A program made the position numbers and the translations under genes. Positions 8,901 to 13,765 of a stretch of DNA of 14,072 nt are shown one piece after another. The stretch comes from Leptospiraceae bacterium. Lineage in GTDB: Bacteria; Spirochaetota; Leptospiria; Leptospirales; Leptospiraceae. The notes under the pieces are model-generated. The model had not been told where the DNA came from and ran no database searches. It saw only the letters and a program-made list of their open reading frames with translations. The stretch lies in assembly GCA_024233865.1 (NCBI GenBank), contig JACKPA010000029.1, forward strand, positions 1 through 14,072, given 5' to 3'. Positions within the stretch are counted from its first letter, which is position 1, and the number at the start of each line of letters is the position of its first letter.

Positions 8901-9378
8901 CCACCGAAGTACAGTCTTTGGGCATCAATACACTTGGGACGGTAATAGGGATCGCTTTGCTGGATTTTTCAAAGAAAAAGGTAAAAATATGCTTTTTAAT
9001 AAATCTTTTAAATATTTTTTGCTTTATACAAAAGTTATTTTACCTGAAGTAGTTAAGCATTTACATTTAGAAGATCCTAAAATAACAGATGAGCAAATAG
9101 AAGCTTTTCTTAGTGGAGTTCTCCCTCATTTGAGAGCAAAACCGAAGTCTTTTGCAGATACCTTAGCCCAAGCTCATGATGACGAAGTTTGGGGAGGTGA
9201 GTTAGGTGGTAATATGAAAAAACATCGTTCTGCGGATGCACATTATTATAAACATTGGGGTGATGGTTTATTGGGACGAAGAGGCGGGTTTTGGAAAAAA
9301 CCTTTGGATTCTATAGTTATAGGAGGTATAGGGTCAGCATTATTTCTTACTCATGATGTATTATTTACAAGATGGTAA
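2962..9378 (+). CDS. SpvB/FG-GAP/RHS-repeat polymorphic toxin-like protein (2138 aa)
   Basis: This looks like the B and C parts of a Tc toxin in one chain. In order: a signal or anchor segment (about residues 10-28); an SpvB-type domain (about 36-300, starting VTVDATGKANMSIPIELPVS); seven FG-GAP-like calcium motifs such as DIDGDGKTDL and DINGDGKADI (residues 384, 436, 495, 551, 604, 667, 711); a long YD/RHS repeat region (about 940-1640); two hydrophobic segments (about 1690-1708 and 1734-1747); the RHS core (about 1794-1912, ending NQYMYVEGNPVMYNDPTGH); and a C-terminal tip of about 225 residues. In such proteins the repeats form a shell that encloses the cleaved toxic tip. The tip contains D2066, H2072-D2073 and D2092 in a phospholipase A2-like arrangement. 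An in-frame stop at 2956-2958 fixes the start at or after 2962; no strong ribosome site lies close to it. Confidence 0.85.
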   Translation: MTIYLNFYIKKALKNIPIIILSIFFLSNTGNQVDLPQSLPEVTVDATGKANMSIPIELPVSNGLKPDLSLVYNSNTENGFFGIGWQMPSLATITRDESLGVHYGANDGFIASFGGKLVKIGDGTYRTQIETNSKFEPSGACGSGPCQWKVTDKSGIIYYFGYTTDSKIEAPNLPTGKSGSVKIWALNKVEDENGNFYTVSYTEDTTSGFYYPKTISYSDKTIEFTLSTRSDTNKEYEESIQVGMDKIVTGIKITSAGETFQEYTLHYEIGSSKRSRLKKVSLTGYKDLSLNYSDSSNSLEQLGSSARTPVNVSGSIHLDYRVPFYDQAKCDEIKLKCDCSASAECRATAAGYNIDVQQDCAEGVALMGDYCILGMQSGPLLFTDDIDGDGKTDLIKITGGKNDSHIYVSKITDSLFQEYPGSPGWDLRINSFITTADMDGDGKKEIWIAEDDNKTLKIVKPSNYVFNQVQDTGIIIDNLEYDPKDIKLISNNFAVDMNADGRTDLVMLYDFKSENKTRFKIYLSKGTSFDTNPIQIETSYTDSEKNLRFLTDVDGDRFPEWVTIHRETLNKIVVNRIDLNTKVVSTNEYAFNLGTTNYKNVSLADINADGKSDLVAVLESGNVSVCLFTGDSFTEAHVSGSLNPKPQFIKSDDSNTYAEKQNNKIFADINGDKKADLISYIGSTIYVSYSNGNGFPQYDLVKPAIGLFQLAEINGDGKADILALGLKEVVKKTPFLFTLDGFFVESMDINEYEPIASLEILFSDTSHNDLITKVSTNDGKEININYDFVRDIQGAVLPDTGSYPNLPNLSPEYPVTTVEKKIADDLPVQKETYSYSDSKIRMGTPEEMGNLGFKSTVKETSLVTPQGEVKKLSTQVTEYGQNDSIEYGKPRTITTYNQEGKLQEVTSILYEKVATVNGTTEHRIKYKESTLYENGNYFSKSSVSLSYDSNGNVTKETTNLEGNETEVIKSYSPTNQVSTYTKKSGGVVVDNRVYTYAGANIRSSSVEIQPGKWATLNYEHDTKGNIVSITDPMGKTTAITHNNNSQITEIKNHIGHITTYEYDSVSGRTKKKTDPNGGVMRVEYDKYGRITEIQNPGDSDWSKRFVYSDSPSNRYLETKERVVEEDNGVSIFPLSLIGKSETYTWTKNYFDMEGKVLKKESSGSEGKTYTEDFAYDYLGRLVSQSDPYVTGETPKYTISEYNDSEGRVTKITGSDGNETTYSYDKFIVTKNSTNQPTEVIENNVLGQVISQKSGSLSTTYTYNKNGEVETVTKPGGEQVFLEYDRIGNILSKTDSNSGKITYTYDLVGSLTSTKDARGKTINYTYDDYTRLKKLKSGEEEIEYFYDDNVLNAKGKVIKVKDGSGETSFVYDKKGNVVERTRSIEDYRIKFGYVYDSMNRIVKIVYPDGTIVSYVYDTLGLSEIKMDTKDGKVKNKKLIGYKYDEKENKFTRTFGNGVVTELGFNPTSGHLTSSKLTTGTTKRIEENKKYSYDTSGNITKINDSSNTWLSQTFNYDTYNRLTKSTGSYGEKEYTYTNNGNLTQIGDITMQYTNSDHANAVTSVRIPNPISSVTDTYEYDESGYLKKRNNDTFVHDDFGRLSSIVTGFGEEFNYFYDYRGRRTKKINRLKTESTYYFEDGLYEIHVAPGVAQRYTLYVKNGDELIAQWTRTDAVLTQDKSGFVSFVNLENQQYLFAFLFLLLLIAWFGYAHQADKAWSFLERSVTLSLSKGLRARYIFVLSLIGIILITCAKNKDAFPFAAIVSGITSETPSVNDASSQNPGDGGGGGTANAPVEGLYFFHTDHLDSVTMLTGTGGELVAGSSIGSGRSIVSYTPYGEIDREHSGGPDIYRYKYTSQEEDKETGLYYYKARYYDPKIGRFLQPDTVMEVSSPFGANQYMYVEGNPVMYNDPTGHWKLNGKRSSFQRLSHKFGNLMKRAQKEIAYAQKMNKQAEQIQMFLTTPGGLENAFIMFVIAKHVGRPSHRSTVFGHQYTWDGNRDRFAGFFKEKGKNMLFNKSFKYFLLYTKVILPEVVKHLHLEDPKITDEQIEAFLSGVLPHLRAKPKSFADTLAQAHDDEVWGGELGGNMKKHRSADAHYYKHWGDGLLGRRGGFWKKPLDSIVIGGIGSALFLTHDVLFTRW
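8122..8148 (+). repeat. Dispersed REP-like element inside the RHS gene
   Basis: The stretch contains CACCCTGAGCTTGTCGAAGG, which I recognise as a short dispersed repeat found in many unrelated bacterial genomes. Here it is read in frame as SVTLSLSKG (residues 1721-1729), between the two hydrophobic segments. The bases are an imperfect palindrome (CCCT...AGGG). It sits in a linker, so the frame survives and the insertion may be tolerated. Identification is from memory of the motif. Confidence 0.6.
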
Positions 9379-9408
9379 CGGTAATAAAGAAAGACAAAAG
9401 GATTTATT

Positions 9409-10020
9409 ATGAAATATTCTATCATTATTTTAAGCATTGTTTTATTTATATTAATTACTTGCAAAGTTGACCTTAGACAATTTCCCACGAAGTTCGAAAT
9501 TCAAAAAATTGATAATAGCATAGGCAAACCATCTTTGTACATTGGTTCTTTTCATATCAATGGAATATACGATAAATTTTTTAATAAGGAAATGGAAAAG
9601 ATTTTTGTCAGTTTTCTGGAAAGCAAGCGTTATTTTAATAAAATAACCCTTCTTCCTTTAGATAAAAATTTAAGGGAACAGGATTATCATATAGTAGATA
9701 TTGATATAGACCCTGTTTATAAGGAAAAAATATTTTGGTGGCTCACATGGCCTGCAATATATCCTTTTTCCGGATTTTGGCCTATACAAATAATATCAGC
9801 TGATTTTCACCTTAGTATCAGGGTCAAAATTTATGACAAAAGTGGTCTAAGGCAAAATAGTATTGAAGTAGATGATTCGTTTCAAGATACAATCGTTTTC
9901 TATGGATTTTACAGAACCAGTCCTTTTGAAAGAAGAATTCAAGAATCTTATAAAAAAACGTATTATCAAATAGCAACCAAACTGTCTGACAAAGAAATTC
10001 TTACAGGAAATAAGCAATGA
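9409..10020 (+). CDS. Lipoprotein-like protein, candidate immunity protein (203 aa)
   Basis: I do not recognise the family. The N-terminus is a hydrophobic signal (SIIILSIVLFILI, residues 4-16) followed by T17-C18; LITC is a relaxed lipobox with Thr before the Cys, plausible in spirochaetes but not canonical. The mature part mixes strand-like stretches (DYHIVDIDID, DFHLSIRVKIYDKSG) with an aromatic segment KIFWWLTWPAIYPFSGFWPIQII (about residues 105-127) that could be a membrane hairpin. It starts 30 bp after the RHS stop with AAAAGGA (9396-9402) close upstream, and shares the AT-rich codon use of the RHS tip. A gene directly after a polymorphic-toxin tip is the usual place for immunity, so I infer that role. 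It overlaps the next gene by 4 bp. Confidence 0.62.
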   Translation: MKYSIIILSIVLFILITCKVDLRQFPTKFEIQKIDNSIGKPSLYIGSFHINGIYDKFFNKEMEKIFVSFLESKRYFNKITLLPLDKNLREQDYHIVDIDIDPVYKEKIFWWLTWPAIYPFSGFWPIQIISADFHLSIRVKIYDKSGLRQNSIEVDDSFQDTIVFYGFYRTSPFERRIQESYKKTYYQIATKLSDKEILTGNKQ

Positions 10021-10331
10021 AGCTTTTAATACTAATATTAATGGTTTTTTCTTTTTTAGGAGGTTGTATATCTGTTCCAAAATTTGAAGAAAATTTACAA
10101 TCCGTAGAATGTTTTTATAAGCAAAAAGAGATAGAATGGGAAGGAGATAAACGATATTTGTACCATACACCAACTCTGTATTTTGTCTTACTTGGTGCAT
10201 TTGCTTACGGATTTGCATTTGTAGAGTCAGTAGCTTTACCATACTCAGCTATTATGTTTTTTATTGGAGAAATTAGAGTGTATCGTGAACGGCAAGATTG
10301 GAAATCAAGAGGATGTAATTTAAAAAAATGA
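10017..10331 (+). CDS. Small lipoprotein with a hydrophobic segment (104 aa)
   Basis: Residues 1-16 are a lipoprotein signal with the good lipobox FLGGC (Cys17). A second hydrophobic stretch at about residues 53-82 (TLYFVLLGAFAYGFAFVESVALPYSAIMFF) could form a membrane hairpin or pack against the membrane. The C-terminus is basic and ends with another Cys. Its ATG overlaps the TGA of the preceding gene (ATGA at 10017-10020), so the two are translationally coupled. It is the last gene of cassette 2 and ends 42 bp before attC. No family recognised. Being coupled to the candidate immunity gene, it may be part of the same protection against the RHS tip or an unrelated envelope lipoprotein. Confidence 0.65.
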   Translation: MKLLILILMVFSFLGGCISVPKFEENLQSVECFYKQKEIEWEGDKRYLYHTPTLYFVLLGAFAYGFAFVESVALPYSAIMFFIGEIRVYRERQDWKSRGCNLKK

Positions 10332-10372
10332 ACTTTGGAAGTGAACTGCTTTTAAAGGAAAATGCAAACGGC

Positions 10373-10573
10373 ATCTAACAAAGCATACCCACTGCGGAAG
10401 TGAGTCGAGTTGGAAGTTCTCACTTCCTTGCACCGAGAGAGGCTTAACTCTCCAAGCAAGTGCAGTGCCTTCGCTTGATTGGAAGTTACTCAGTCACAGC
10501 ACTTGCAGTGGAATGGGCTTATTTGCTCGGTGACATGCCGAAGCGGCACGTCGGGTATGCTCTAACGTTAGAC
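10373..10573 (+). repeat. attC site 2 (201 bp)
   Basis: R'' is ATCTAAC (10373-10379) and R' is GTTAGAC (10567-10573). L'' GCATACCC (10383-10390) pairs exactly with the L' GGGTATGC that ends at 10560. The side hairpin reads GGAAGTGAG/CTCACTTCC (10396-10404 with 10419-10427), which differs from site 1 by compensating changes. The 60-codon open frame across 10460-10642 lies mostly in the attC and is not called as a gene. Confidence 0.87.
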
Positions 10574-10699
10574 GGCAAAATATCAGGCTTATCTATTAAG
10601 ACTAACCATAGAAGAGAAATTTTAATTTTTCTAAATAGATAATAGGTATAACCATTTAACTAAAAAATCATTTTTAGATAAAGGATGTAAGGTGGATTT

Positions 10700-11068
10700 A
10701 TGGCAAATTCCGAACACGTAAAAAAAGTAAAAAGTGGTGAAAAAAACTTGACTGGATTAGACCTTGAAAATGCAGACCTTAGAAATGTAAATCTAATGAT
10801 GGTGAGTTTTGCTGGTTCAAATCTCTGGGGAGCCAATTTTGAAGGAGCTACCCTTGGTTTTTGTGCTTTTATGGGTGTAACAGCACAAACTGCAAATTTT
10901 AGAAGGGCAAACCTTAAGGGATCAGATTTCAGAGGGTCAAATGTTAGCGGTGCAGACTTTGAAGGTGCAAATCTAGACCAAGCAGACTTTACTGGTGCTA
11001 TTGTTAGTTCTGCAAATTTCGATAGTGCAAATCTAGATAGAGTAAAGGGATTAGATTTTGACTTTTGA
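10700..11068 (+). CDS. Pentapeptide-repeat protein (122 aa)
   Basis: From about residue 17 to 115 the chain follows the five-residue A(D/N)LXX pattern: LDLENADLRNVNL, then SNLWGANFEGATL, ANFRRANLKGSDFRGSNVSGADF, EGANLDQADFTG and SANFDSANLDRV. Such repeats fold into a right-handed square beta-helix. Some members mimic DNA and protect gyrase (Qnr, MfpA); most have no known role. With about 20 repeats it is shorter than Qnr proteins (about 215 residues), so a Qnr function is not supported by length. There is no signal peptide, so it is probably cytoplasmic. A GGTGGA (10691-10696) close to the ATG supports the start. It is the first gene of cassette 3 and is separated from the toxin-antitoxin pair by about 115 bp with an inverted repeat. 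Confidence 0.85.
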   Translation: MANSEHVKKVKSGEKNLTGLDLENADLRNVNLMMVSFAGSNLWGANFEGATLGFCAFMGVTAQTANFRRANLKGSDFRGSNVSGADFEGANLDQADFTGAIVSSANFDSANLDRVKGLDFDF

Positions 11069-11090
11069 ATAATTTTGAAAAAGTAATTGT

Positions 11091-11117
11091 TCCTAGGTAG
11101 TGAAAATCTATCTAGGA
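11091..11117 (+). terminator. Hairpin between the pentapeptide gene and the TA pair
   Basis: TCCTAGGTAG (11091-11100) pairs with CTATCTAGGA (11108-11117) over 10 bp with one G-U and a 7-nt loop. No clear U-run follows, so it is a weak terminator or possibly an operator for the toxin-antitoxin pair downstream. Confidence 0.35.
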
Positions 11118-11183
11118 TTACTAAAGTTTCAATAAATATATTTTGTATTGACTTATATAAAGTATGAGGTAAGTAATAAAATC

Positions 11184-11423
11184 ATGAAAACAGAAATTTT
11201 GGTTCAAAAGTATGAATCATTTCGACCTGAAATTCAAAGAGAAATTTTAGATTTTATTGAATATCTAGAGCTTAAATATAAGGTTTCTAGTAAAACAAGG
11301 AAAAAATTGAGAAAACCAATAGAAAAAGAAGCCTTTGTTGGAATGTGGTCGAAAAGAAAAGAAATGCAGGAACCTATTAAGTATATAAAAGATCTGAGAA
11401 AAAAACATTGGAAAAGGTATTAA
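11184..11423 (+). CDS. VapB-type (DUF2281-like) antitoxin (79 aa)
   Basis: The antitoxin partner of the PIN toxin that follows. The N-terminal half, KYESFRPEIQREILDFIEYLELKYK, matches the pattern of DUF2281-like antitoxins (L..LP...Q.EVLDFIEFL). The C-terminal half (GMWSKRKEMQEPIKYIKDLRKKHWKRY) has the acidic-aromatic then basic character of a toxin-binding tail. I chose ATG 11184 over an in-frame TTG at 11148 because the family begins near MKTEILVQKYE and GAGGTAAG (11165-11172) lies upstream at a usable spacing. The C-terminus overlaps the toxin start by 16 bp, giving tight coupling. Such antitoxins normally repress their own operon; no operator was identified with confidence. Confidence 0.75.
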   Translation: MKTEILVQKYESFRPEIQREILDFIEYLELKYKVSSKTRKKLRKPIEKEAFVGMWSKRKEMQEPIKYIKDLRKKHWKRY

Positions 11424-11791
11424 TTGATTCTGACATACTAATATATATTGGAAATAATGATAGGTCAATAATTGAATTAGTTAAAAAGTTAGAGGAAAGA
11501 AATCAGTTATCTATATCAATAATTACAGAAATGGAAATGTTAGTAGGCTGTAGAAACAAACAAGAATTCCAGAAATTAGATAAATTTTTAAGAAGATTTA
11601 ACGTAGTGGCTCTAAATGAATATATATCTGAGATTGCAAAAGATTTAGTAAAAAAATATTACCTTTCTCACGGATTAGAAATCCCTGACGCTTTAATTGC
11701 AAGTACAGCTATTCACTGGAAAATTCCATTATTGACAAAAAATAAAAAGGATTTTAAATTCATTCAAAATTTAGAACTAATAGAATTTTAA
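11408..11791 (+). CDS. vapC: VapC-type PIN-domain ribonuclease toxin (127 aa)
   Basis: PIN toxins cut RNA, often tRNA or rRNA, using magnesium held by four acidic residues. All are visible: D7 in LIDSD (with D9), E41 in IITEME, D94 in IPDALIAST and D115 in LTKNKKDF. Length and motif order fit a full-length VapC. It starts at TTG 11408 inside the antitoxin gene; an in-frame stop at 11378-11380 rules out much earlier starts, and no ATG gives an intact D7 strand. The rare start and the 16-bp overlap would keep toxin synthesis low and coupled to the antitoxin. Ends 62 bp before attC. Confidence 0.85.
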   Translation: MEKVLIDSDILIYIGNNDRSIIELVKKLEERNQLSISIITEMEMLVGCRNKQEFQKLDKFLRRFNVVALNEYISEIAKDLVKKYYLSHGLEIPDALIASTAIHWKIPLLTKNKKDFKFIQNLELIEF

Positions 11792-11852
11792 TTCTAAAAA
11801 AGTAATTCTTATGCAAATATATTTAAAAGAGGAGACTATAAACAATTTCGCC

Positions 11853-12059
11853 GTCTAACAAAGCATACCCACTGCGGAAGTGAGCCATAGTGGAAGTTGC
11901 TCACTTCCTTGCACCGAGAGAAGCCTTGGTTCTCCAAGCAAGTGCAGTGCCTTCGTGTTGTTTTGGAAGTTCACTCAGTCACAGCACTTGCATTGGAAAT
12001 TAGCTCACTTGCTCGGTGACATGCCGAAGCGGCACGTCGGGTATGCTCTAACGTTTTGC
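11853..12059 (+). repeat. attC site 3 (207 bp) with variant R'
   Basis: R'' GTCTAAC (11853-11859) is canonical. The R' box belonging to cassette 4 is GTTTTGC (12053-12059), which keeps GTT but departs from GTTRRRY. Side hairpin GGAAGTGAGC/GCTCACTTCC (11876-11885 with 11899-11908) is a perfect 10-bp stem. The open frame 11880-12104 is an artefact of the attC itself. Confidence 0.85.
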
Positions 12060-12421
12060 GGTATGCTAAAAAACCTTAACTATCTACAAGGAAAAGATAA
12101 GTAATAAACTAATAATTTGTGCATGGTCAATCTATCATATAATATGGAGCAGTATTTCCTTCTAAGAAATGAGAATTTTTAGTTAGGCATTAATTTCTAA
12201 CTAAAAGCATTTTTTTTTAATAATATGAGTTCAATATAACTTAAAAGAAAGCTTTTTCAAGACAAATTTTTTATAAAATGAATAGAAAAGTTCTATTTTT
12301 GAGATATATAGGCATCTTATGAATACTTTTTTCTTATGTCGAACTTACGTTAAATAATAAATATTTTTTTAAAAAAATTATTTCTGCTTGCATTTTGAGA
12401 ATTGACTCAAATATAAGGATT
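12060..12421 (+). other. Gene-poor leader of cassette 4
   Basis: About 360 bp without a convincing gene. It is strongly AT-rich and contains a 19-codon frame (12123-12182, starting MVNLSYNMEQ) that has no clear ribosome site and ends at the terminator-like hairpin. No tRNA or recognised riboswitch is seen. It could hold a promoter for the chemoreceptor or a small RNA. Confidence 0.5.
12177..12218 (+). terminator. Rho-independent terminator in cassette 4 leader
   Basis: TTTTAGTTAG (12177-12186) and CTAACTAAAA (12197-12206) form a 10-bp stem with a 10-nt loop, followed by GCA and a run of nine T (12210-12218). This is a good intrinsic terminator shape although the stem is A/T-rich. It would stop readthrough from cassette 3, or end a short transcript begun in this leader. 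Confidence 0.55.
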
Positions 12422-13476
12422 ATGAATATAATAAAGAAAATTAGCCTAATAAAAAAACTACTGATTAGTTTTTCTTTTTTAGTTTTATCCAGTATAGTGA
12501 TTTCTATAATTTCATTAAATGAATTAAGTAAAATCAATAAATTATCTGAAAATATGGGTACAAACTTGCTTCCTTCTATCTCTTCCGGTATTCGGGTTAG
12601 CTATCATTTTTCTCGATTCAGAAATAGAGAACTTCAGCACATTCTCTCTACTACTGAAGAGGAAATGAGATCATGGGAAAAGGCAATGGAAGAAGATAAG
12701 GTTAAAATAAATGATAATCTTAAAAAATATGAGATGTTAATTGATAATCAAAAAGAAAAAGAATTGAATCAAGAATTTAAAATTCTGTACAATACCTATT
12801 TTAATTTGCATGATAAAATGATTCAATTCTCTAGTTCAAATAAAAATTCGGAAGCAAGGGCTATTTTAAGCGGTGAAATGCGTACAACCTTTAATAAGAT
12901 AAATGATATTTTTAGAGAAGTGGAGAAACTTAATCGAGAATTCGGAGATAATGCTGTGACATTGGCTAAAAGTAGCTATGAATATTCAAAATCGACTCTT
13001 TTAACTATAGGAATAGTTATTCTTATTGGCTCATCTTTATTAATTCTCTTGATTATTTACTCAATTAAATCTCAATTAAATCTCAATTAAATGAAATCAA
13101 TATAAATGTAGCAAAAATTAATGAAATAGCCAATCATGTAAATGCAGCAGCAGAAGTTAGAAAATTGGCAGAACAAAGTAAGAATACAGCTAATGAAATC
13201 AAAGAACTTGCACTAAATAACCTAAAAGCAACTGAAAATTCCAATACAATTATTGTAGAAATGATTCCGGAATTACTGAAAACTGCTGGTTTGGTGCAGG
13301 AAATTTCTTCTGCATCGCAAGAACAGAAAAAAGGGATGGAGCAAATTAGTATTACTATGGAGCAAATAAACCAAGCATCTCAATCCAATTCAGCCGCTTC
13401 GGAAGAGCTAGCCGCTTCATCTGATGGTTTAAAAAAACAAGTATCGGAACTCAAAGAATTTATCTTAAATTTTTAG
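12422..13476 (+). pseudogene. Methyl-accepting chemotaxis protein gene, frameshifted and internally deleted
   Basis: The first part (12422-13090, 222 codons) has TM1 (residues about 11-32), a four-helix-bundle sensor domain of the 4HB_MCP type and TM2 (about 191-215), then stops. I prefer ATG 12422 because AAGGA (12415-12419) is directly upstream. Removing one 11-bp unit of the tandem repeat at 13061-13093 restores one frame through INVAKINEIANHVNAAAEVRKLAEQSKN... to the stop at 13476. The second part carries EVRKLAEQSK and the C-terminal helix with QEISSASQEQKKGMEQI and NSAASEELAAS, typical of chemoreceptor signalling domains. HAMP, most of the first signalling helix and the hairpin tip (NLLALNAAIEAARAGE..GFAVVA region) are absent, so even the repaired protein could not bind CheA/CheW normally. 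Confidence 0.75.
13061..13093 (+). repeat. 11-bp tandem repeat, about 2.9 copies
   Basis: TCAATTAAATC occurs at 13061-13071 and 13072-13082, then TCAATTAAATG at 13083-13093. With three units a TAA at 13088-13090 ends the chemoreceptor frame; with two units the frame runs on into the signalling domain. Copy number therefore decides the reading frame. Confidence 0.9.
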
Positions 13477-13503
13477 GTTTTATCTTTAAGAAGGAATATT
13501 TAT

Positions 13504-13668
13504 ATGGATACTGACTACAAGAAGTATTTTTCCTGTTATGAGAAATTTAGGCAAACGCACACCGCAAAACTGAGCATACCCACTGCGGAAGTGAACCATA
13601 GTGGAAGTTGTTCCCTTCCTTGCACCGAGAAAGGCTTAGAACTCCAAGCAAGTGCAGTGCCTTCGTAA
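13504..13668 (+). CDS. Small open frame running into attC 4 (54 aa)
   Basis: An ATG at 13504 has AAGGA at 13491-13495 in a good position and opens 54 codons (MDTDYKKYFSCYEKFRQTH...). Codons after about residue 20 are attC sequence, so only the first 20 are cassette-specific. It may be the truncated 5' end of a lost second gene or chance. No family recognised. Confidence 0.22.
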   Translation: MDTDYKKYFSCYEKFRQTHTAKLSIPTAEVNHSGSCSLPCTEKGLELQASAVPS

Positions 13669-13765
13669 AATTAGAAGCCACTCAGTCACAGCACTTGCAG
13701 TGGGATGGTCTCATTTACTCGGTGACATGCCGAAGCGGCACGTCGGGTATGCTCTAACGTTAAGC
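13564..13765 (+). repeat. attC site 4 (202 bp)
   Basis: R'' is GCAAAAC (13564-13570), the partner of the variant R' GTTTTGC at the cassette 4 start. R' is the canonical GTTAAGC (13759-13765). L'' GCATACCC (13574-13581) and L' GGGTATGC (13745-13752) pair exactly. Side hairpin GGAAGTGAAC/GTTCCCTTCC (13587-13596 with 13610-13619) has one mismatch. Confidence 0.86.

Larger units (their letters stand above)
2852..10567 (+). mobile_element. Integron gene cassette 2 (giant, 7.7 kb, RHS toxin)
   Basis: The ends are set by the R' cuts at 2851/2852 and 10567/10568. GTTAGATGCC (2851-2860) is the exact reverse complement of GGCATCTAAC (10370-10379), and similarity continues for several more bases with one mismatch. 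That argues for one unit rather than two cassettes flanking an insertion, although an insertion into an existing cassette cannot be excluded. Typical cassettes are about 0.5-1.5 kb, so 7.7 kb is extreme. It holds the RHS gene and two small downstream genes. The central body is richer in G+C than both ends. Confidence 0.78.
10568..12053 (+). mobile_element. Integron gene cassette 3 (pentapeptide protein plus VapBC)
   Basis: The 1.5-kb unit lies between R' cuts at 10567/10568 and 12053/12054. GTTAGACGGC (10567-10576) is the exact reverse complement of GCCGTCTAAC (11850-11859). It holds three plus-strand genes in two transcription groups separated by a hairpin. Toxin-antitoxin cassettes are well known in large chromosomal integrons, where they favour retention of the array. 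Confidence 0.85.
12054..13759 (+). mobile_element. Integron gene cassette 4 (broken chemoreceptor)
   Basis: The unit lies between R' cuts at 12053/12054 and 13759/13760. The unusual start GTTTTGCGG (12053-12061) is matched exactly by CCGCAAAAC (13562-13570) at its own R'', with four further bases agreeing after one mismatch. This private pairing confirms the unit despite the non-consensus box. It has an exceptionally long leader before its gene (12054-12421). Confidence 0.82.

Noticed and set aside
8419..8928. Minus-strand open frame of 169 codons inside the RHS gene
   Set aside because: It lies antisense to strongly conserved RHS-core codons, has no recognisable domain, and a similar frame overlaps it; a shadow of the coding strand.
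10460..10642. 60-codon plus-strand frame across attC 2
   Set aside because: Most of it is attC sequence shared with the other sites; the frame is a by-product of a structural DNA site.
10700..11068. Pentapeptide protein as a Qnr quinolone-resistance determinant
   Set aside because: It has about half the length of Qnr proteins and no Qnr-specific loops; only the general repeat is supported.
11880..12104. 74-codon plus-strand frame across attC 3
   Set aside because: Same reason: it reads through conserved attC bases and stops shortly after the cassette boundary.
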